A DNA stretch of 64,000 nt from the NCBI GenBank assembly GCA_004296885.1, contig SCVN01000004.1:62001-126000 (forward strand), given 5' to 3'. Origin of the DNA: Nitrospirota bacterium (GTDB lineage Bacteria > Nitrospirota > Nitrospiria > Nitrospirales > Nitrospiraceae). Positions 14,845 to 23,450 of the stretch are shown piece after piece (the first letter of the stretch is position 1; every line of letters begins with the position of its first letter). The translations under genes and the position numbers were made by a program. Below the pieces are notes generated by a model. That model searched no databases. It was given only the letters and a program-made list of their open reading frames with translations, and was not told where the DNA came from.

Positions 14845-17118
14845 TTACACCGGCAATTCGATCGTAAACACGGCGCCCTTCGGCTGGTTGTTGGCCACGC
14901 GGATCTGCCCATCGTGGTCCGTGATGATGCGGTGTACGATCGCCAATCCCAATCCGGTTCCCGTCCGCTTTCGGGAGAAGTACGGCACGAAGAGCTTCTC
15001 CTGATCCTCCGGGTTGATGCCCACCCCTTCGTCCGCCACGCTCACCACCGCCCGGTGCCGCTTGGCCTCGTAGCGGGTCGTAATCCACAGCCGCCCCTTG
15101 TGGTTCACCGCCTGCACGGCATTGTCCAGGAGATTCACGAACACCCGTTTCATCTGCTCCCGGTCCAGGTTCATCGGCGGCAGCGTGTCGTCCAGCTCCA
15201 CCACCCACTCGATCTCCCGATGCGCGCCGCGGTAGAGGGCCACCACGTCCCGGATGATGTCGTGCAGCGACTCTTTGGCCATGCGGGGCGCCGGCATCCG
15301 CGCGAATTTCGAAAACTCGTCCACCATCTGCTTGAGGCTGTTCACCTCGTTCACGATCACTTCCGTGGACTCGTCGAAGATCGCCTCGAAGTCCGGCGAC
15401 TTCTCGAAAAACTTCTTGCGCAACCGCTGGGCCGAGAGCTGAATGGGCGTCAGCGGGTTCTTGATCTCGTGCGCGATCCGCTGCGCCACCTCCTGCCAGG
15501 CGGCGGTCTTCTGCGCCTTGATGAGCTCGGTCAAATCTTCGAACACGAACACGAATCCCAGGTCTTTCCCCGCCTCGTCGCGCATCCGGGAGCAGTTCAG
15601 GCCGATGGTGAGGAACTTGCCTTGGACGTCCAGCGGCCCTTCCTGCGAGAGGCTGTCCCGGCGCTCCGCCAGCATGCGGTCGTAGGCGCTTTGAAACAGC
15701 TCCACGCCCAGCTCCTTGAACGCCTCGTTGACCGGCCGCCCGCGCATCTGGTTGCCCAACACGCCGAGGATCCGCTCCGCCGAGGGATTAAACGTCGTGA
15801 TCGCGCCGTTCTTGTCGATGGACAGCACTCCGGATGCGATGGTGTCCACCACGGCCTGGGTATAGGCGCGCCGGCGGTCCACCTCGACATTGGACTGTCG
15901 CAGCGACACGTTCGCCTCCTCCAGTTTCGACTTACTCCCCTTCAGATCGGCCGTCATCCGGTTGAAGGACTCCACGAGCGTGCCGATCTCGTCGGTCGCC
16001 TTGACGTCCAGCCTGACATTGAGGTTGCCGTGAGCCACCGCCTCGGTGGCCTCGGCCAGCCGCTGGATCGGCACCGTGATGCCGCGCGCCACGTAGAAAC
16101 CGAACCAGGTGGCGCCGAACAGGATCATGACCGTCACCACGGCCACGAACAGGTAGGCCCCGACTTTGATCGGGTTCCGCAGCGCCTTGATCTGCCGGTA
16201 TTCCGTGTACTGGCGCGAGATGCCCTCCATTTTGGCCAGCAGGGACTCCGGCACGTAGGCGTCCACGACCACGACGCCGTCCACCTCGCCCTCGCGGGCA
16301 TTGGAGGCGATCGGAACCGCCGCGCGGATCAGCCGGCCGGTTTGCGCCTCCTGCACCGACGTCAACTCCCCCTTCTCCTTCAATACCTGCAGCACCAGTT
16401 GCCCGATCGGCAGATCCAACACGGAGGCGGGCACAGCCCGATCCGTCGTCTTGGTCAGCGGCTCCATCTTCGCCGAATAGACCTCCACGCCGGCCAGATT
16501 GTGTTCGGCCCGCTTCCGATCCATCGTGGCGATCAACAATTCCCGCTGCTCGGGAATCAGCATGTCCTCGCGAAAAATTTCGCGGCTGATGGCGCGGGCG
16601 CTGTTCACCGCCAAAACCGTATGGCCCTCGTGATGCATCCGCGCCACGTCGTACGAGTCCGCCAGCACCTGTTCGATCTGCTCGTTGAACCACACATCCA
16701 CCGCCTTGTTGACCAGCCCGCTGGCCACGACCGCGAGCAGCATCGTCGGGATCAAGGCGAACCCGATGAACGCCGCCACCAGCTTGGCCCGGAATCCGGA
16801 CCCGACCAGGCGGTGCCGCCGCTCGAAATAAGCCTTGATCAGGTTCCGGGACAGGAGCAGCGTCAGGACGACCAGCCCGATCAGGTCCAGGTTGACCAGC
16901 AGAAGGACGAAGGCATAGCTCGGACCGGGCAGCAGCGAATCGGCATCGGAGGGCCCGGGCACCGCGTATTGGGAGACGTCCTGGGCGTAGTAGAAGGTCA
17001 GCGCCAAACAGGGCAGAAGGAGCAGCAGCACGATCCAGACCGGACGCGAGTAAAAGCGCCGGCGCTCGCCTTCTGCGGCCGTTTCTTCGACGGGCCCCGG
17101 CGTGATCGGATCGGCCAT
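14845..17118 (-). CDS. ntrY: NtrY-like membrane sensor histidine kinase
   Basis: 757 residues. Four hydrophobic segments lie near residues 25-45, 65-95, 110-135 and 305-335, with a periplasmic region between the third and fourth. HAMP (about 330-385), PAS (about 405-510), HisKA with RIAHEIKNPLTPIQLSAQRL and HATPase (NLLDNAVQAV, DEGVGI, GTGLGLAIVHRI) follow. The domain order and the HEIKNPLTPI signature are those of NtrY. ATG 17118 overlaps the stop of the upstream peptidase gene (TGATG); a GTG one codon earlier is also possible. It lies upstream of ntrX in the same transcription unit and should phosphorylate NtrX. Confidence 0.92.
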   Translation of the reverse strand: MADPITPGPVEETAAEGERRRFYSRPVWIVLLLLLPCLALTFYYAQDVSQYAVPGPSDADSLLPGPSYAFVLLLVNLDLIGLVVLTLLLSRNLIKAYFERRHRLVGSGFRAKLVAAFIGFALIPTMLLAVVASGLVNKAVDVWFNEQIEQVLADSYDVARMHHEGHTVLAVNSARAISREIFREDMLIPEQRELLIATMDRKRAEHNLAGVEVYSAKMEPLTKTTDRAVPASVLDLPIGQLVLQVLKEKGELTSVQEAQTGRLIRAAVPIASNAREGEVDGVVVVDAYVPESLLAKMEGISRQYTEYRQIKALRNPIKVGAYLFVAVVTVMILFGATWFGFYVARGITVPIQRLAEATEAVAHGNLNVRLDVKATDEIGTLVESFNRMTADLKGSKSKLEEANVSLRQSNVEVDRRRAYTQAVVDTIASGVLSIDKNGAITTFNPSAERILGVLGNQMRGRPVNEAFKELGVELFQSAYDRMLAERRDSLSQEGPLDVQGKFLTIGLNCSRMRDEAGKDLGFVFVFEDLTELIKAQKTAAWQEVAQRIAHEIKNPLTPIQLSAQRLRKKFFEKSPDFEAIFDESTEVIVNEVNSLKQMVDEFSKFARMPAPRMAKESLHDIIRDVVALYRGAHREIEWVVELDDTLPPMNLDREQMKRVFVNLLDNAVQAVNHKGRLWITTRYEAKRHRAVVSVADEGVGINPEDQEKLFVPYFSRKRTGTGLGLAIVHRIITDHDGQIRVANNQPKGAVFTIELPV

Positions 17119-18374
17119 CACCCTGCGTTGCCTCCAGCCGCGCGACCGCCGGGACGGGACCCGGTGGAAACCGGGCCGCCGGTCACGCCGCGGAACGGCT
17201 CCCCCAACACGGATGCAAAGGCCTCGTCGAAACTCGGGGCCTCCGCCAAGGCGCGGAGGAGACGGCGGATTTTTTCCAGACCGTGCTTCTTGATCAACGC
17301 GCGCACCGTCTGCGCGCTCTCGGCATAGGCCTGGGCGGCGGCGCGCGGCGACTCGCCCTGGAAATGGCTCTGGGTTTGCTGCAACTCCGCCTCGTCCGCC
17401 AAGCGCGGCGGCAGCGGGGCGGAGCCGGACGGATCTTCACAGTAGAGCGCCAACCCCTCCTGCAACCAGCTCGGCGCCTGGCCCGCGCTGAGCCGATGCA
17501 CGACCGCATGCGCATACTCGTGCGCGAGCAGCGTCTGCCAGGCCTGCGGCTGATCGACCAGGCTTTCGACGGGCAGGTGCAGGCGGCCGTCGAAGAAGCC
17601 GCCGGCCCAACGGGGGCTTCCGGTCACGGAACGGAACTGCTCGCGCGGATAGAGAATGACGACAAAGGAGTCCTGCGGCATATAGTCGAAGAGGCGCCCC
17701 ACCTGCTCGGCCGTCCGGTCCAATTGCTGGGCCACCTGCAATGCAGTAGCCCGGTTCTGAATTCCCTGATAGGCCACGACGAAATGCTGGTTGAACAGAC
17801 GGCTCAGGGTGCCTTCGAACTGGGCCGCGCGCCGCAACCCGGGAAGACGCGCCTTCACTTCGAGGTCGGCAGGGTCCTGCAACAGCGCGAATTCGAAATG
17901 CGTCAGCGCGCCCCGGACGTCCCCCTGCCGTTCCAAAATGTCGCCCAACAGCTTGTGAGCTTGCCCGACATGCGGATCGAGCACCAGGGCATGCTCAAGC
18001 GCCGGCAGGGCTTGGCCGTCCCGCCGCGCCCGATGCCAGCTGAGCCCCAGGCCGACCCAGTAGACGGCTTCATGGGGAACCAACTCCGCCGCCGCCGCAA
18101 AGGCCTGTTGCGCGCCCCGGGCATCGCCCCGGTCGAGCAATGTCCATCCACCGGCGGCCCAGACCTGGGCCGCCCATCGCGGGGCAGCCGCGCCCTCCCA
18201 TAGAGCGGAGGTATTGGACATGCCGGCGACCGCCGGCTGATCCTGGGCCAGGGCGGAAACGTCGCGCCCATCCCCTTGCCCTTGCAGCCCCCCCCCCCAC
18301 GCCACACCGCACCAGAGGCCCGCCAGCAGCGGGACCGCCGGCGAACGGAGCAGCGTCTGTAGATGGAGTGTCAT
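17118..18374 (-). CDS. Secreted TPR protein with a gluzincin-type peptidase domain
   Basis: 418 residues. The N-terminus looks like a signal peptide (MTLHLQTLLRSPAVPLLAGL). About 150 residues of tetratricopeptide-like helices follow, for example WVGLGLSWHRARRDGQALPA and AHKLLGDILERQGDVRGAL. The C-terminal half carries the zinc motif HEYAH followed downstream by WLQEGLALY, the arrangement of the peptidase-MA-like gluzincins (HExxH plus a downstream Glu). It should act in the periplasm on an unknown substrate. I prefer ATG 18374 because it begins the signal peptide; a TTG at 18509 that touches the stop of the DUF1844 gene is an alternative. It overlaps the ntrY start, so peptidase, kinase and regulator are probably co-transcribed. 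Confidence 0.78.
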   Translation of the reverse strand: MTLHLQTLLRSPAVPLLAGLWCGVAWGGGLQGQGDGRDVSALAQDQPAVAGMSNTSALWEGAAAPRWAAQVWAAGGWTLLDRGDARGAQQAFAAAAELVPHEAVYWVGLGLSWHRARRDGQALPALEHALVLDPHVGQAHKLLGDILERQGDVRGALTHFEFALLQDPADLEVKARLPGLRRAAQFEGTLSRLFNQHFVVAYQGIQNRATALQVAQQLDRTAEQVGRLFDYMPQDSFVVILYPREQFRSVTGSPRWAGGFFDGRLHLPVESLVDQPQAWQTLLAHEYAHAVVHRLSAGQAPSWLQEGLALYCEDPSGSAPLPPRLADEAELQQTQSHFQGESPRAAAQAYAESAQTVRALIKKHGLEKIRRLLRALAEAPSFDEAFASVLGEPFRGVTGGPVSTGSRPGGRAAGGNAG

Positions 18375-18505
18375 CGCGGCTTGCTCGATCCAGCCTTGAG
18401 GAGACCCAGGCCAGGTCACGCCGGACTTGGCCAAGCTTGCAAACGCAACGGACACGGAGGCTGGACGAGGAGAGAAGGACAGCGACGGCTGGGCAACGCC
18501 CCCGA

Positions 18506-18931
18506 TCAAGGCGACTTGGTGGCTGGTTTGCCCGACGCCAGGTCCACGTACTTTATGCGCAGGGCGTACAGCAGATCATCCAGCACCGCCTGCTCCTCCG
18601 TGGTCAGATTGCCTTTCGTCTTACTCTCCAGCACCGACAGGATATCGATGATTTCTTTGGCTTGCGCGAGGTTCACGGACACCTGGGGTTGCCGGGGGTC
18701 CAATCGTTCCCCCATCAGCATCAACGCCGAGGTGCCGAGCGAAAACACGAACGACGAAAACGTCACCGGCAGACCCGTCTCGTGAGCCGCAGCCTGGTCG
18801 CCCTCCGGAGATGCCGGTGCGTCCCGTTTCAACGGCTCGGCCTGCTCCGCTCCTGAAGAAGCGGAGCCCTGGTCATCCGAACGGCCGCGCCGATCGCGAA
18901 CGACGAATCCTTCTGCTTCATCTGCGCCCAT
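18506..18931 (-). CDS. DUF1844 family protein
   Basis: 141 residues. The C-terminal 90 match the DUF1844 family: TFSSFVFSLGTSALMLMGE, then NLAQAKEIIDILSVLESKTK and LTTEEQAVLDDLLYALRIKY. The N-terminal 50 residues are charged, low-complexity and probably disordered. The family's function is unknown. ATG 18931 is preferred over an upstream TTG because GGAG lies at proper spacing, whereas the GGAGGT before the TTG touches it. It is the first gene of the run leading into the peptidase, ntrY and ntrX. A divergent promoter for mazG lies about 90 bases away. Confidence 0.8.
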   Translation of the reverse strand: MGADEAEGFVVRDRRGRSDDQGSASSGAEQAEPLKRDAPASPEGDQAAAHETGLPVTFSSFVFSLGTSALMLMGERLDPRQPQVSVNLAQAKEIIDILSVLESKTKGNLTTEEQAVLDDLLYALRIKYVDLASGKPATKSP

Positions 18932-19018
18932 GTGCAGCTCCAAACCTCCACGTCTACGCGGGGTTACGGTACCATATTTTCAAGACCCCACGCAACCGAC
19001 CGGGCTGCGGGAAGCTCG

Positions 19019-19046
19019 TTGAAGCCGGTCACAAAACAGGTATAAT
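19019..19046 (+). promoter_or_regulatory. Sigma-70-type promoter of mazG
   Basis: TTGAAG (19019-19024), a 16-base spacer and a perfect TATAAT (19041-19046) precede mazG. The predicted start leaves a leader of about 17 bases containing the GAGGAG ribosome site. Confidence 0.75.
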
Positions 19047-19069
19047 GCGGGCGGCTTGAGGAGAACGGC

Positions 19070-19915
19070 ATGTCGGAGTCTTTCGATCGGCTGGTTCAGA
19101 TCATGGCGAGGTTGCGCGCGCCGGACGGCTGTCCCTGGGACCGCAAACAAACGCACGAGTCGCTGAAGCCCTATCTGATCGAAGAAGCCTACGAAGTCCT
19201 CGAAACCATCGATCAGCAGGACCCCCGCAAGCTCCGTGAAGAACTGGGCGACCTGTTTCTTCAGGTCCTGTTTCATGCCCAGATCGGCGCGGAAGCGGGC
19301 ACGTTCACGATCGCCGAGGTGCTGGAGCAGCTGGCCGACAAGCTGGTCCGCCGCCATCCCCACGTGTTCGCCAAACAGGAGTCGCCGGGCGACGCCCTCT
19401 CCCCCGAACAGGTCTATTCCAACTGGGAGCAGATCAAGCGGGACGAACGGGCGCGGGCCGGCCAGGCCGAGTCCGCTTTGCACGGCGTCCCCAAAACCCT
19501 GCCGGCGCTCCTGCGGGCCTTTCAGGTGCAGGCGCGCGCGTCGCGGGTGGGCTTCGATTGGCCCCATACCCGGGAGGGAACCGAGCGGGTGATGGAAAAA
19601 ATCGAAGAAGAAGTCCGTGAATTGCGCGAAGCCGTGGCGGACGACGCCGGCGACAAGGCCGGCCGGACCGAGTCGGAGTTCGGGGACCTGTTCTTCGCGC
19701 TGGTCAACCTGGCGCGGTTCGTCAAGGTCAACCCAGAAGAGGCCCTGCGCGGTTCCACCAACCGGTTCGTGGCCCGCTTCCAGCTCATGGAGGCAGCCGC
19801 GGCACGGGCTGGCCGCTCCCTCGACAAAATGACGTTGGACGAACTGGACCTGTTATGGAGCGACGCCAAACGGGTTTTGGCTTCGTCCGCCCCAGACGCC
19901 GATGCGAGCCGGTAG
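19070..19915 (+). CDS. mazG: Nucleoside triphosphate pyrophosphohydrolase
   Basis: 281 residues, the length of full tandem-domain MazG. It hydrolyses NTPs and dNTPs to monophosphates plus pyrophosphate, a housekeeping function. The signature LRAPDGCPWDRKQTHESLKP and the metal-binding EEAYEVLE and EELGDLFLQV lie in the N-terminal domain. The second domain has EEVRELREAV and SEFGDLFFALVNLARF. It follows a strong promoter and GAGGAG. The next gene starts 27 bases later and may be co-transcribed. Confidence 0.95.
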   Translation: MSESFDRLVQIMARLRAPDGCPWDRKQTHESLKPYLIEEAYEVLETIDQQDPRKLREELGDLFLQVLFHAQIGAEAGTFTIAEVLEQLADKLVRRHPHVFAKQESPGDALSPEQVYSNWEQIKRDERARAGQAESALHGVPKTLPALLRAFQVQARASRVGFDWPHTREGTERVMEKIEEEVRELREAVADDAGDKAGRTESEFGDLFFALVNLARFVKVNPEEALRGSTNRFVARFQLMEAAAARAGRSLDKMTLDELDLLWSDAKRVLASSAPDADASR

Positions 19916-19942
19916 CCCAAACTTGCGCGTACGAGCACGCTC

Positions 19943-20608
19943 ATGAACCACGAACAAGACCGGACAGCCGGCCCCTCGAACCAGGAGTCGACGAGTCCTG
20001 AGCCTGGCCCCTACGAAGAAGGCAAGCGGGCCGGCGCCCATCCCCTCGCCGTCGTCATCGGGATCATCTTCGGCCTCTGGCTGCTCATGTGGCTCTACAT
20101 TCCCAGCTCCAAGCAAAAACCAGCGGTCGCGCCCGAGCCGACTCCGGCGTCCGTCATGGAGGAACCGGACGCAGCGCCGGTCATGTTCACAGTCAAAACC
20201 TCCATCCCCGAGATCAACGCCGTGGGCATCGTCGTCCCGCCGCAAGCCACGGAGAGCCAGATCGTCGGCCTCTTGAAGCGGCTGCGCGACGCCCGGCTGG
20301 CCAACCAGTTGTCCGCCATGCTGCCCGCCACGTCACCGGGCCACAAGCTGGGCGACCATGCGATTGCGAACATTTATATTTTTTCCGACGCGCAATATGC
20401 CCGGCCCGCGGCAATCGGCGTGCTAGCGCGCGGCGCCCACGCGCCCGGCGAGCTCTACCCGCAAGCCGTCCCCTTTGAAACCGCGATGGAAGAAGTGCGC
20501 GGCCATTACCGCATCGATTTGAACGATACCGGCCACCCCGATCAGGCCTCGCTGGGCTTCGCCGACGAGTCCGGCGTCCACTCGAAAACCTTCCGCCAAC
20601 TCTTCTAA
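19943..20608 (+). CDS. Single-span membrane-anchored protein of unknown function
   Basis: 221 residues. A hydrophilic N-terminus of about 35 residues, rich in Glu, Pro and Ser, precedes one membrane segment (HPLAVVIGIIFGLWLLMWLYI, about 33-53). A proline-rich linker and a globular region of about 130 residues follow; the latter has no motif I recognise. The orientation suggests the C-terminal part lies in the periplasm. It follows mazG closely on the same strand. The globular part contains YARPAAIGVLARGAHAPGEL, which might be a compact alpha/beta domain, but I would not assign a function. Confidence 0.75.
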   Translation: MNHEQDRTAGPSNQESTSPEPGPYEEGKRAGAHPLAVVIGIIFGLWLLMWLYIPSSKQKPAVAPEPTPASVMEEPDAAPVMFTVKTSIPEINAVGIVVPPQATESQIVGLLKRLRDARLANQLSAMLPATSPGHKLGDHAIANIYIFSDAQYARPAAIGVLARGAHAPGELYPQAVPFETAMEEVRGHYRIDLNDTGHPDQASLGFADESGVHSKTFRQLF

Positions 20609-20886
20609 TAGGCCTCGCCGCAAGCCTGGCTTGTGCACAAGCTATGCTCAGGGCAAGACTTACCATTGGGATAAACTACGTGGCCTACAATATCTAGTGG
20701 GCCGCACCCCAACCACCACAATGCCTAAAAGTTGGGCACTCTGTTCCACCTGCGTCCAGACCGCCTATTCTTCCGGCCAGGGACTACTTGCCCCCAGCCT
20801 TATCCACAGATTCTGGGGACACAAAAAACGGTGGAAATTTGTGGACTTTTTAAAGAGTTCCGGAGGGGGGAGCTGGGACAGACCGG
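20609..20886. other. Non-coding region between convergent genes, with palindrome and DnaA-box-like site
   Basis: No convincing gene on either strand. It contains the perfect 14-base palindrome GCTTGTGCACAAGC (20629-20642) and a perfect TTATCCACA (20800-20808), the E. coli-type DnaA box. The composition is somewhat AT-richer than the flanks. One DnaA box without dnaA, dnaN or a box cluster does not make an origin. Confidence 0.5.
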
Positions 20887-21294
20887 TCAGATGCCGACCG
20901 CCTGCTGGATTTCCTGTCGAAGGGCCGCCTTATTCTCCTGCATCCATGCCTCCAGCCGAGGAAACAGATGCGCGAAGGGCCCGGAGAACGGATCGACTTG
21001 CACGTCCAGCCGTTGCGAGAACAACCCTTCGTCGTTGGCGATCTGCAGCTTGCGGTCCGCGATGCGCTTCGTCAACAATTGATTCATCCGGAGCTGCTGG
21101 CCCGGGCTGCCGCCGGACAGGCCCAGCACGTTCGTCTTCAGGTAGTCGAGTTCGTCCGCGAGCGAGACCTTCACGCGGACGGCGTGGGCCGTCGGCCAGG
21201 TCGGCCGCTGGATGGCATAGTCGTACGAGAGAGCCGGCTCGTGCGGTTCTCGATACGGCCCCAACACGTTGAGGATCGAAAAAGGGTCGGCCAT
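20887..21294 (-). CDS. Conserved-looking hypothetical protein
   Basis: 135 residues, soluble, no motif recognised. ATG 21294 begins 2 bases after the stop of the rhodanese gene, which points to translational coupling. The sequence has ordinary composition (DELDYLKTNVLGLSGGSPGQ, RIADRKLQIANDEGLFSQRL) with predicted helices and a Pro-rich N-terminus (PYREPHEPALSYDYA). It is probably expressed with the rhodanese protein from the promoter at 21938-21966. The function is unknown. Confidence 0.7.
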   Translation of the reverse strand: MADPFSILNVLGPYREPHEPALSYDYAIQRPTWPTAHAVRVKVSLADELDYLKTNVLGLSGGSPGQQLRMNQLLTKRIADRKLQIANDEGLFSQRLDVQVDPFSGPFAHLFPRLEAWMQENKAALRQEIQQAVGI

Positions 21295-21296
21295 GT

Positions 21297-21890
21297 TCAG
21301 GACTTCCGTTCTATTTGGATCAGGGTCAACGCGCCTTCCCCTTCGGTCGGCCCGCTCCATCCCTGCAATCCATCCCGAATGTGATAGAGATTCGCATAGC
21401 CCTTCCGGCTGAGAAAGTCGCAGGCCAGGCGGCTCCGTTCGCCGGTCGCACAATAGATAAACACCTTCCCGGCGCTCTCGGGGATCTCCGTCTCATACCG
21501 CTGCTCCAACTCCTCGAGCGGCACCAGCGTCGCGCCGGCAATCCGTTTCACGGCATATTCGCGCGGGCTGCGCACATCCACCAGGACCGCCAGCTCCGGC
21601 GCTGCATCGCGGAGCCGCTGCGCTTCGAGCGCGGACAGCGTCGCATACAGCCGTCCGCTCAGCACCAATTCTCTCGGAACCGGCCGGCCACCAGCCACCG
21701 TCGCCAGGTGTACGCGCAGGGGCTCGACCGTACGCTTCAGGTCTTCGCCGAGCTGCTGCAGCTTGGCGCCGGCCTCGCGCTGCTCCCGCTTGAGCCGGTC
21801 GAGTTCCCGCGCCAGCCCGGCGGCCCGGAAAACCGCAACCATCGCCGCAACCAGGGCGACGCCCGCTACACCCCAGAACCATCCCTCCAT
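21297..21890 (-). CDS. Membrane-anchored rhodanese-domain protein
   Basis: 197 residues. One N-terminal membrane segment (WFWGVAGVALVAAMVAVFRA), a coiled coil of about 45 residues (LARELDRLKREQREAGAKLQ) and a C-terminal rhodanese domain with DVRSPREYAVKRIAGA and the active-site loop YCATGERS (catalytic Cys). Such proteins carry sulfur as a persulfide; the partner here is unknown. ATG 21890 is preferred over GTG 21896 because GGAGG lies 5 bases upstream. A strong promoter precedes it. It is followed directly by a small hypothetical gene, and hemG ends just upstream. Confidence 0.85.
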   Translation of the reverse strand: MEGWFWGVAGVALVAAMVAVFRAAGLARELDRLKREQREAGAKLQQLGEDLKRTVEPLRVHLATVAGGRPVPRELVLSGRLYATLSALEAQRLRDAAPELAVLVDVRSPREYAVKRIAGATLVPLEELEQRYETEIPESAGKVFIYCATGERSRLACDFLSRKGYANLYHIRDGLQGWSGPTEGEGALTLIQIERKS

Positions 21891-21937
21891 CCGCACCTCC
21901 TCCGCAGGGGGCCGTTTGCCCCGTCGGCATGCACCGT

Positions 21938-21966
21938 ACTATAAATTTGCCGCGGATGCTTGGCAA
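21938..21966 (-). promoter_or_regulatory. Sigma-70-type promoter of the rhodanese gene
   Basis: On the minus strand, TTGCCA (21966-21961), a 17-base spacer and TATAGT (21943-21938) precede the rhodanese start by about 45 bases. Confidence 0.65.
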
Positions 21967-21982
21967 GACCCGACAATGCGGG

Positions 21983-23446
21983 CTAAGTGCGACGCTCTGT
22001 GAGATACCGAACGATGTGCACCGCCGTATCGGACCCATCCTTGATGCAATCGGGAATGCCGACGCCCCGGTAGGCCGCGCCGGTGAGATAGAGCCCCTTG
22101 TAGGGATTCAAGGCCACCTGCAGCGCTTCCAAGCGGCTCGGGTGGCCGATCGTGTACTGGGGCATCCCCCGATCCCAGCGGGACACCTCCGCATAGGCCG
22201 GCTCGGCGGTAATGCCCGCCAGCGCGCGCAACTCTTCCTTGACCCGGCGCAGGAGCGCCTCGTCGTCCAGCGCCAGGCTGTGCTCCCGGCCCACGCCGCC
22301 CAGATAGCAGCGGATCAGCGTCTGCGAAGGCGGCGCCCGGTGCGGCCATTTCAGAGAGGTCCAGGTGGCGGCGATCAGGTCCCGTTGTTCGGCGCGCGGC
22401 ACGACGAACCCGAAGCCCCGCACCTGCGCCCCCAGATCTTTGGTGGCGTAGGCCAGGGACGCGGTGGCCGTCGTGGCATAGGGGATCGCCTCCAGTTTCT
22501 CCGCCGCAGGCCGGCTGTGCGGGCGGAGGAGCGGCGCCGCCACATAGGCCGGAACCGCCAGCACGACGACATCGGCGGTCACCACGCCTCCGTCCTCCAG
22601 CATCAGATCGTAGGTCCAGACTTTGGATCGAACGGAGGGAGCCCGCAACGCCGTAACGCGCCGCCCCAGCTGCAACCCGGCTCCGTCTTTCTCGACACGG
22701 GCCGCGAGGGTCTGGACCAATTCATCCATCCCGTTCCGCAACGTCACGAACATCGTCCGCTGAGGCCCGGCGGCGTGGGCTGACTGGCCGGAGAACGCCG
22801 CTTTCCGACGGCCCGCCAGCATGCCGCGGATCAGGCTGCCGTGCTTCCGCTCCAGTTCGATGAAACGCGGGAAGGTCGCGCGCAGGCTCATCTGCTCCGC
22901 GTCCCCCGCATAGATGCCGGCCATGAGCGGTTCGATCAGCCGTTCGAAGGCCTCCGCGCCGAACCGGCGGCGGAAAAACGCCGCCAACGACTCGTCGCCT
23001 TTCACGTGCTGCTTCGGCAGCACCAGGTCGGCGCCCATGCGCAGGATGCCGGGTAGCGACAGGAGCCCGCTGCGCAGGAACGGGCCCAGCTTGGAGGGCA
23101 CGAAGAGGACCAGCCCTTCGGGCAACTCGCGCAGCTTCCCGCGCGAGTAGACGAACGCTCCCTTGCCCGAGGGGTTGGTGTTGACGATCCGGTCGGACAG
23201 GCCCAGCTTCGCGCAGAGTTCGAGGCCCGCCGGTTTCTGGGACAGGAAGGAATCGGGACCCCGCTCGATCACGAGCTCGCCGACCCGATGGGTGGCGATC
23301 TTGCCACCCCACGAGACGCCCGCTTCGATCACGGTCAGGGAGAGAGGAAACTCGGCCCGGGCCGCCTGTTCCTGCAAGGCGAAGGCGGTCGCCAGGCCGG
23401 CGATTCCGCCGCCGACGATGGCCACATGTCGAGGAGCGCCGCTCAC
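21983..23446 (-). CDS. hemG: Oxygen-dependent protoporphyrinogen oxidase (HemY type)
   Basis: 487 residues, a normal length for the FAD-dependent HemY/PPOX family. It oxidises protoporphyrinogen IX to protoporphyrin IX. The FAD-binding start is VAIVGGGIAGLATAFAL, followed by the SWGGKIATHRVGELVIERGP segment typical of PPOX. The C-terminal FAD motif is present as GLYLTGAAYRGVGIPDCIKDG. It is the last of the hemE-hemH-hemG order on this strand and starts 4 bases after hemH, so it is probably in one operon with it. It uses oxygen, which fits an aerobe. Confidence 0.93.
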   Translation of the reverse strand: MSGAPRHVAIVGGGIAGLATAFALQEQAARAEFPLSLTVIEAGVSWGGKIATHRVGELVIERGPDSFLSQKPAGLELCAKLGLSDRIVNTNPSGKGAFVYSRGKLRELPEGLVLFVPSKLGPFLRSGLLSLPGILRMGADLVLPKQHVKGDESLAAFFRRRFGAEAFERLIEPLMAGIYAGDAEQMSLRATFPRFIELERKHGSLIRGMLAGRRKAAFSGQSAHAAGPQRTMFVTLRNGMDELVQTLAARVEKDGAGLQLGRRVTALRAPSVRSKVWTYDLMLEDGGVVTADVVVLAVPAYVAAPLLRPHSRPAAEKLEAIPYATTATASLAYATKDLGAQVRGFGFVVPRAEQRDLIAATWTSLKWPHRAPPSQTLIRCYLGGVGREHSLALDDEALLRRVKEELRALAGITAEPAYAEVSRWDRGMPQYTIGHPSRLEALQVALNPYKGLYLTGAAYRGVGIPDCIKDGSDTAVHIVRYLTERRT

Positions 23447-23450
23447 TGCG

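Noticed and set aside
14914-17328. Long open frame (about 800 codons) on the plus strand across ntrY
   Set aside because: It is the antisense of the NtrY frame in GC-rich DNA; the translation is rich in His, Arg and Gln with no domain, and no ribosome site fits.
20609-20886. Replication origin
   Set aside because: Only one DnaA box and no dnaA, dnaN or AT-rich unwinding element next to it.
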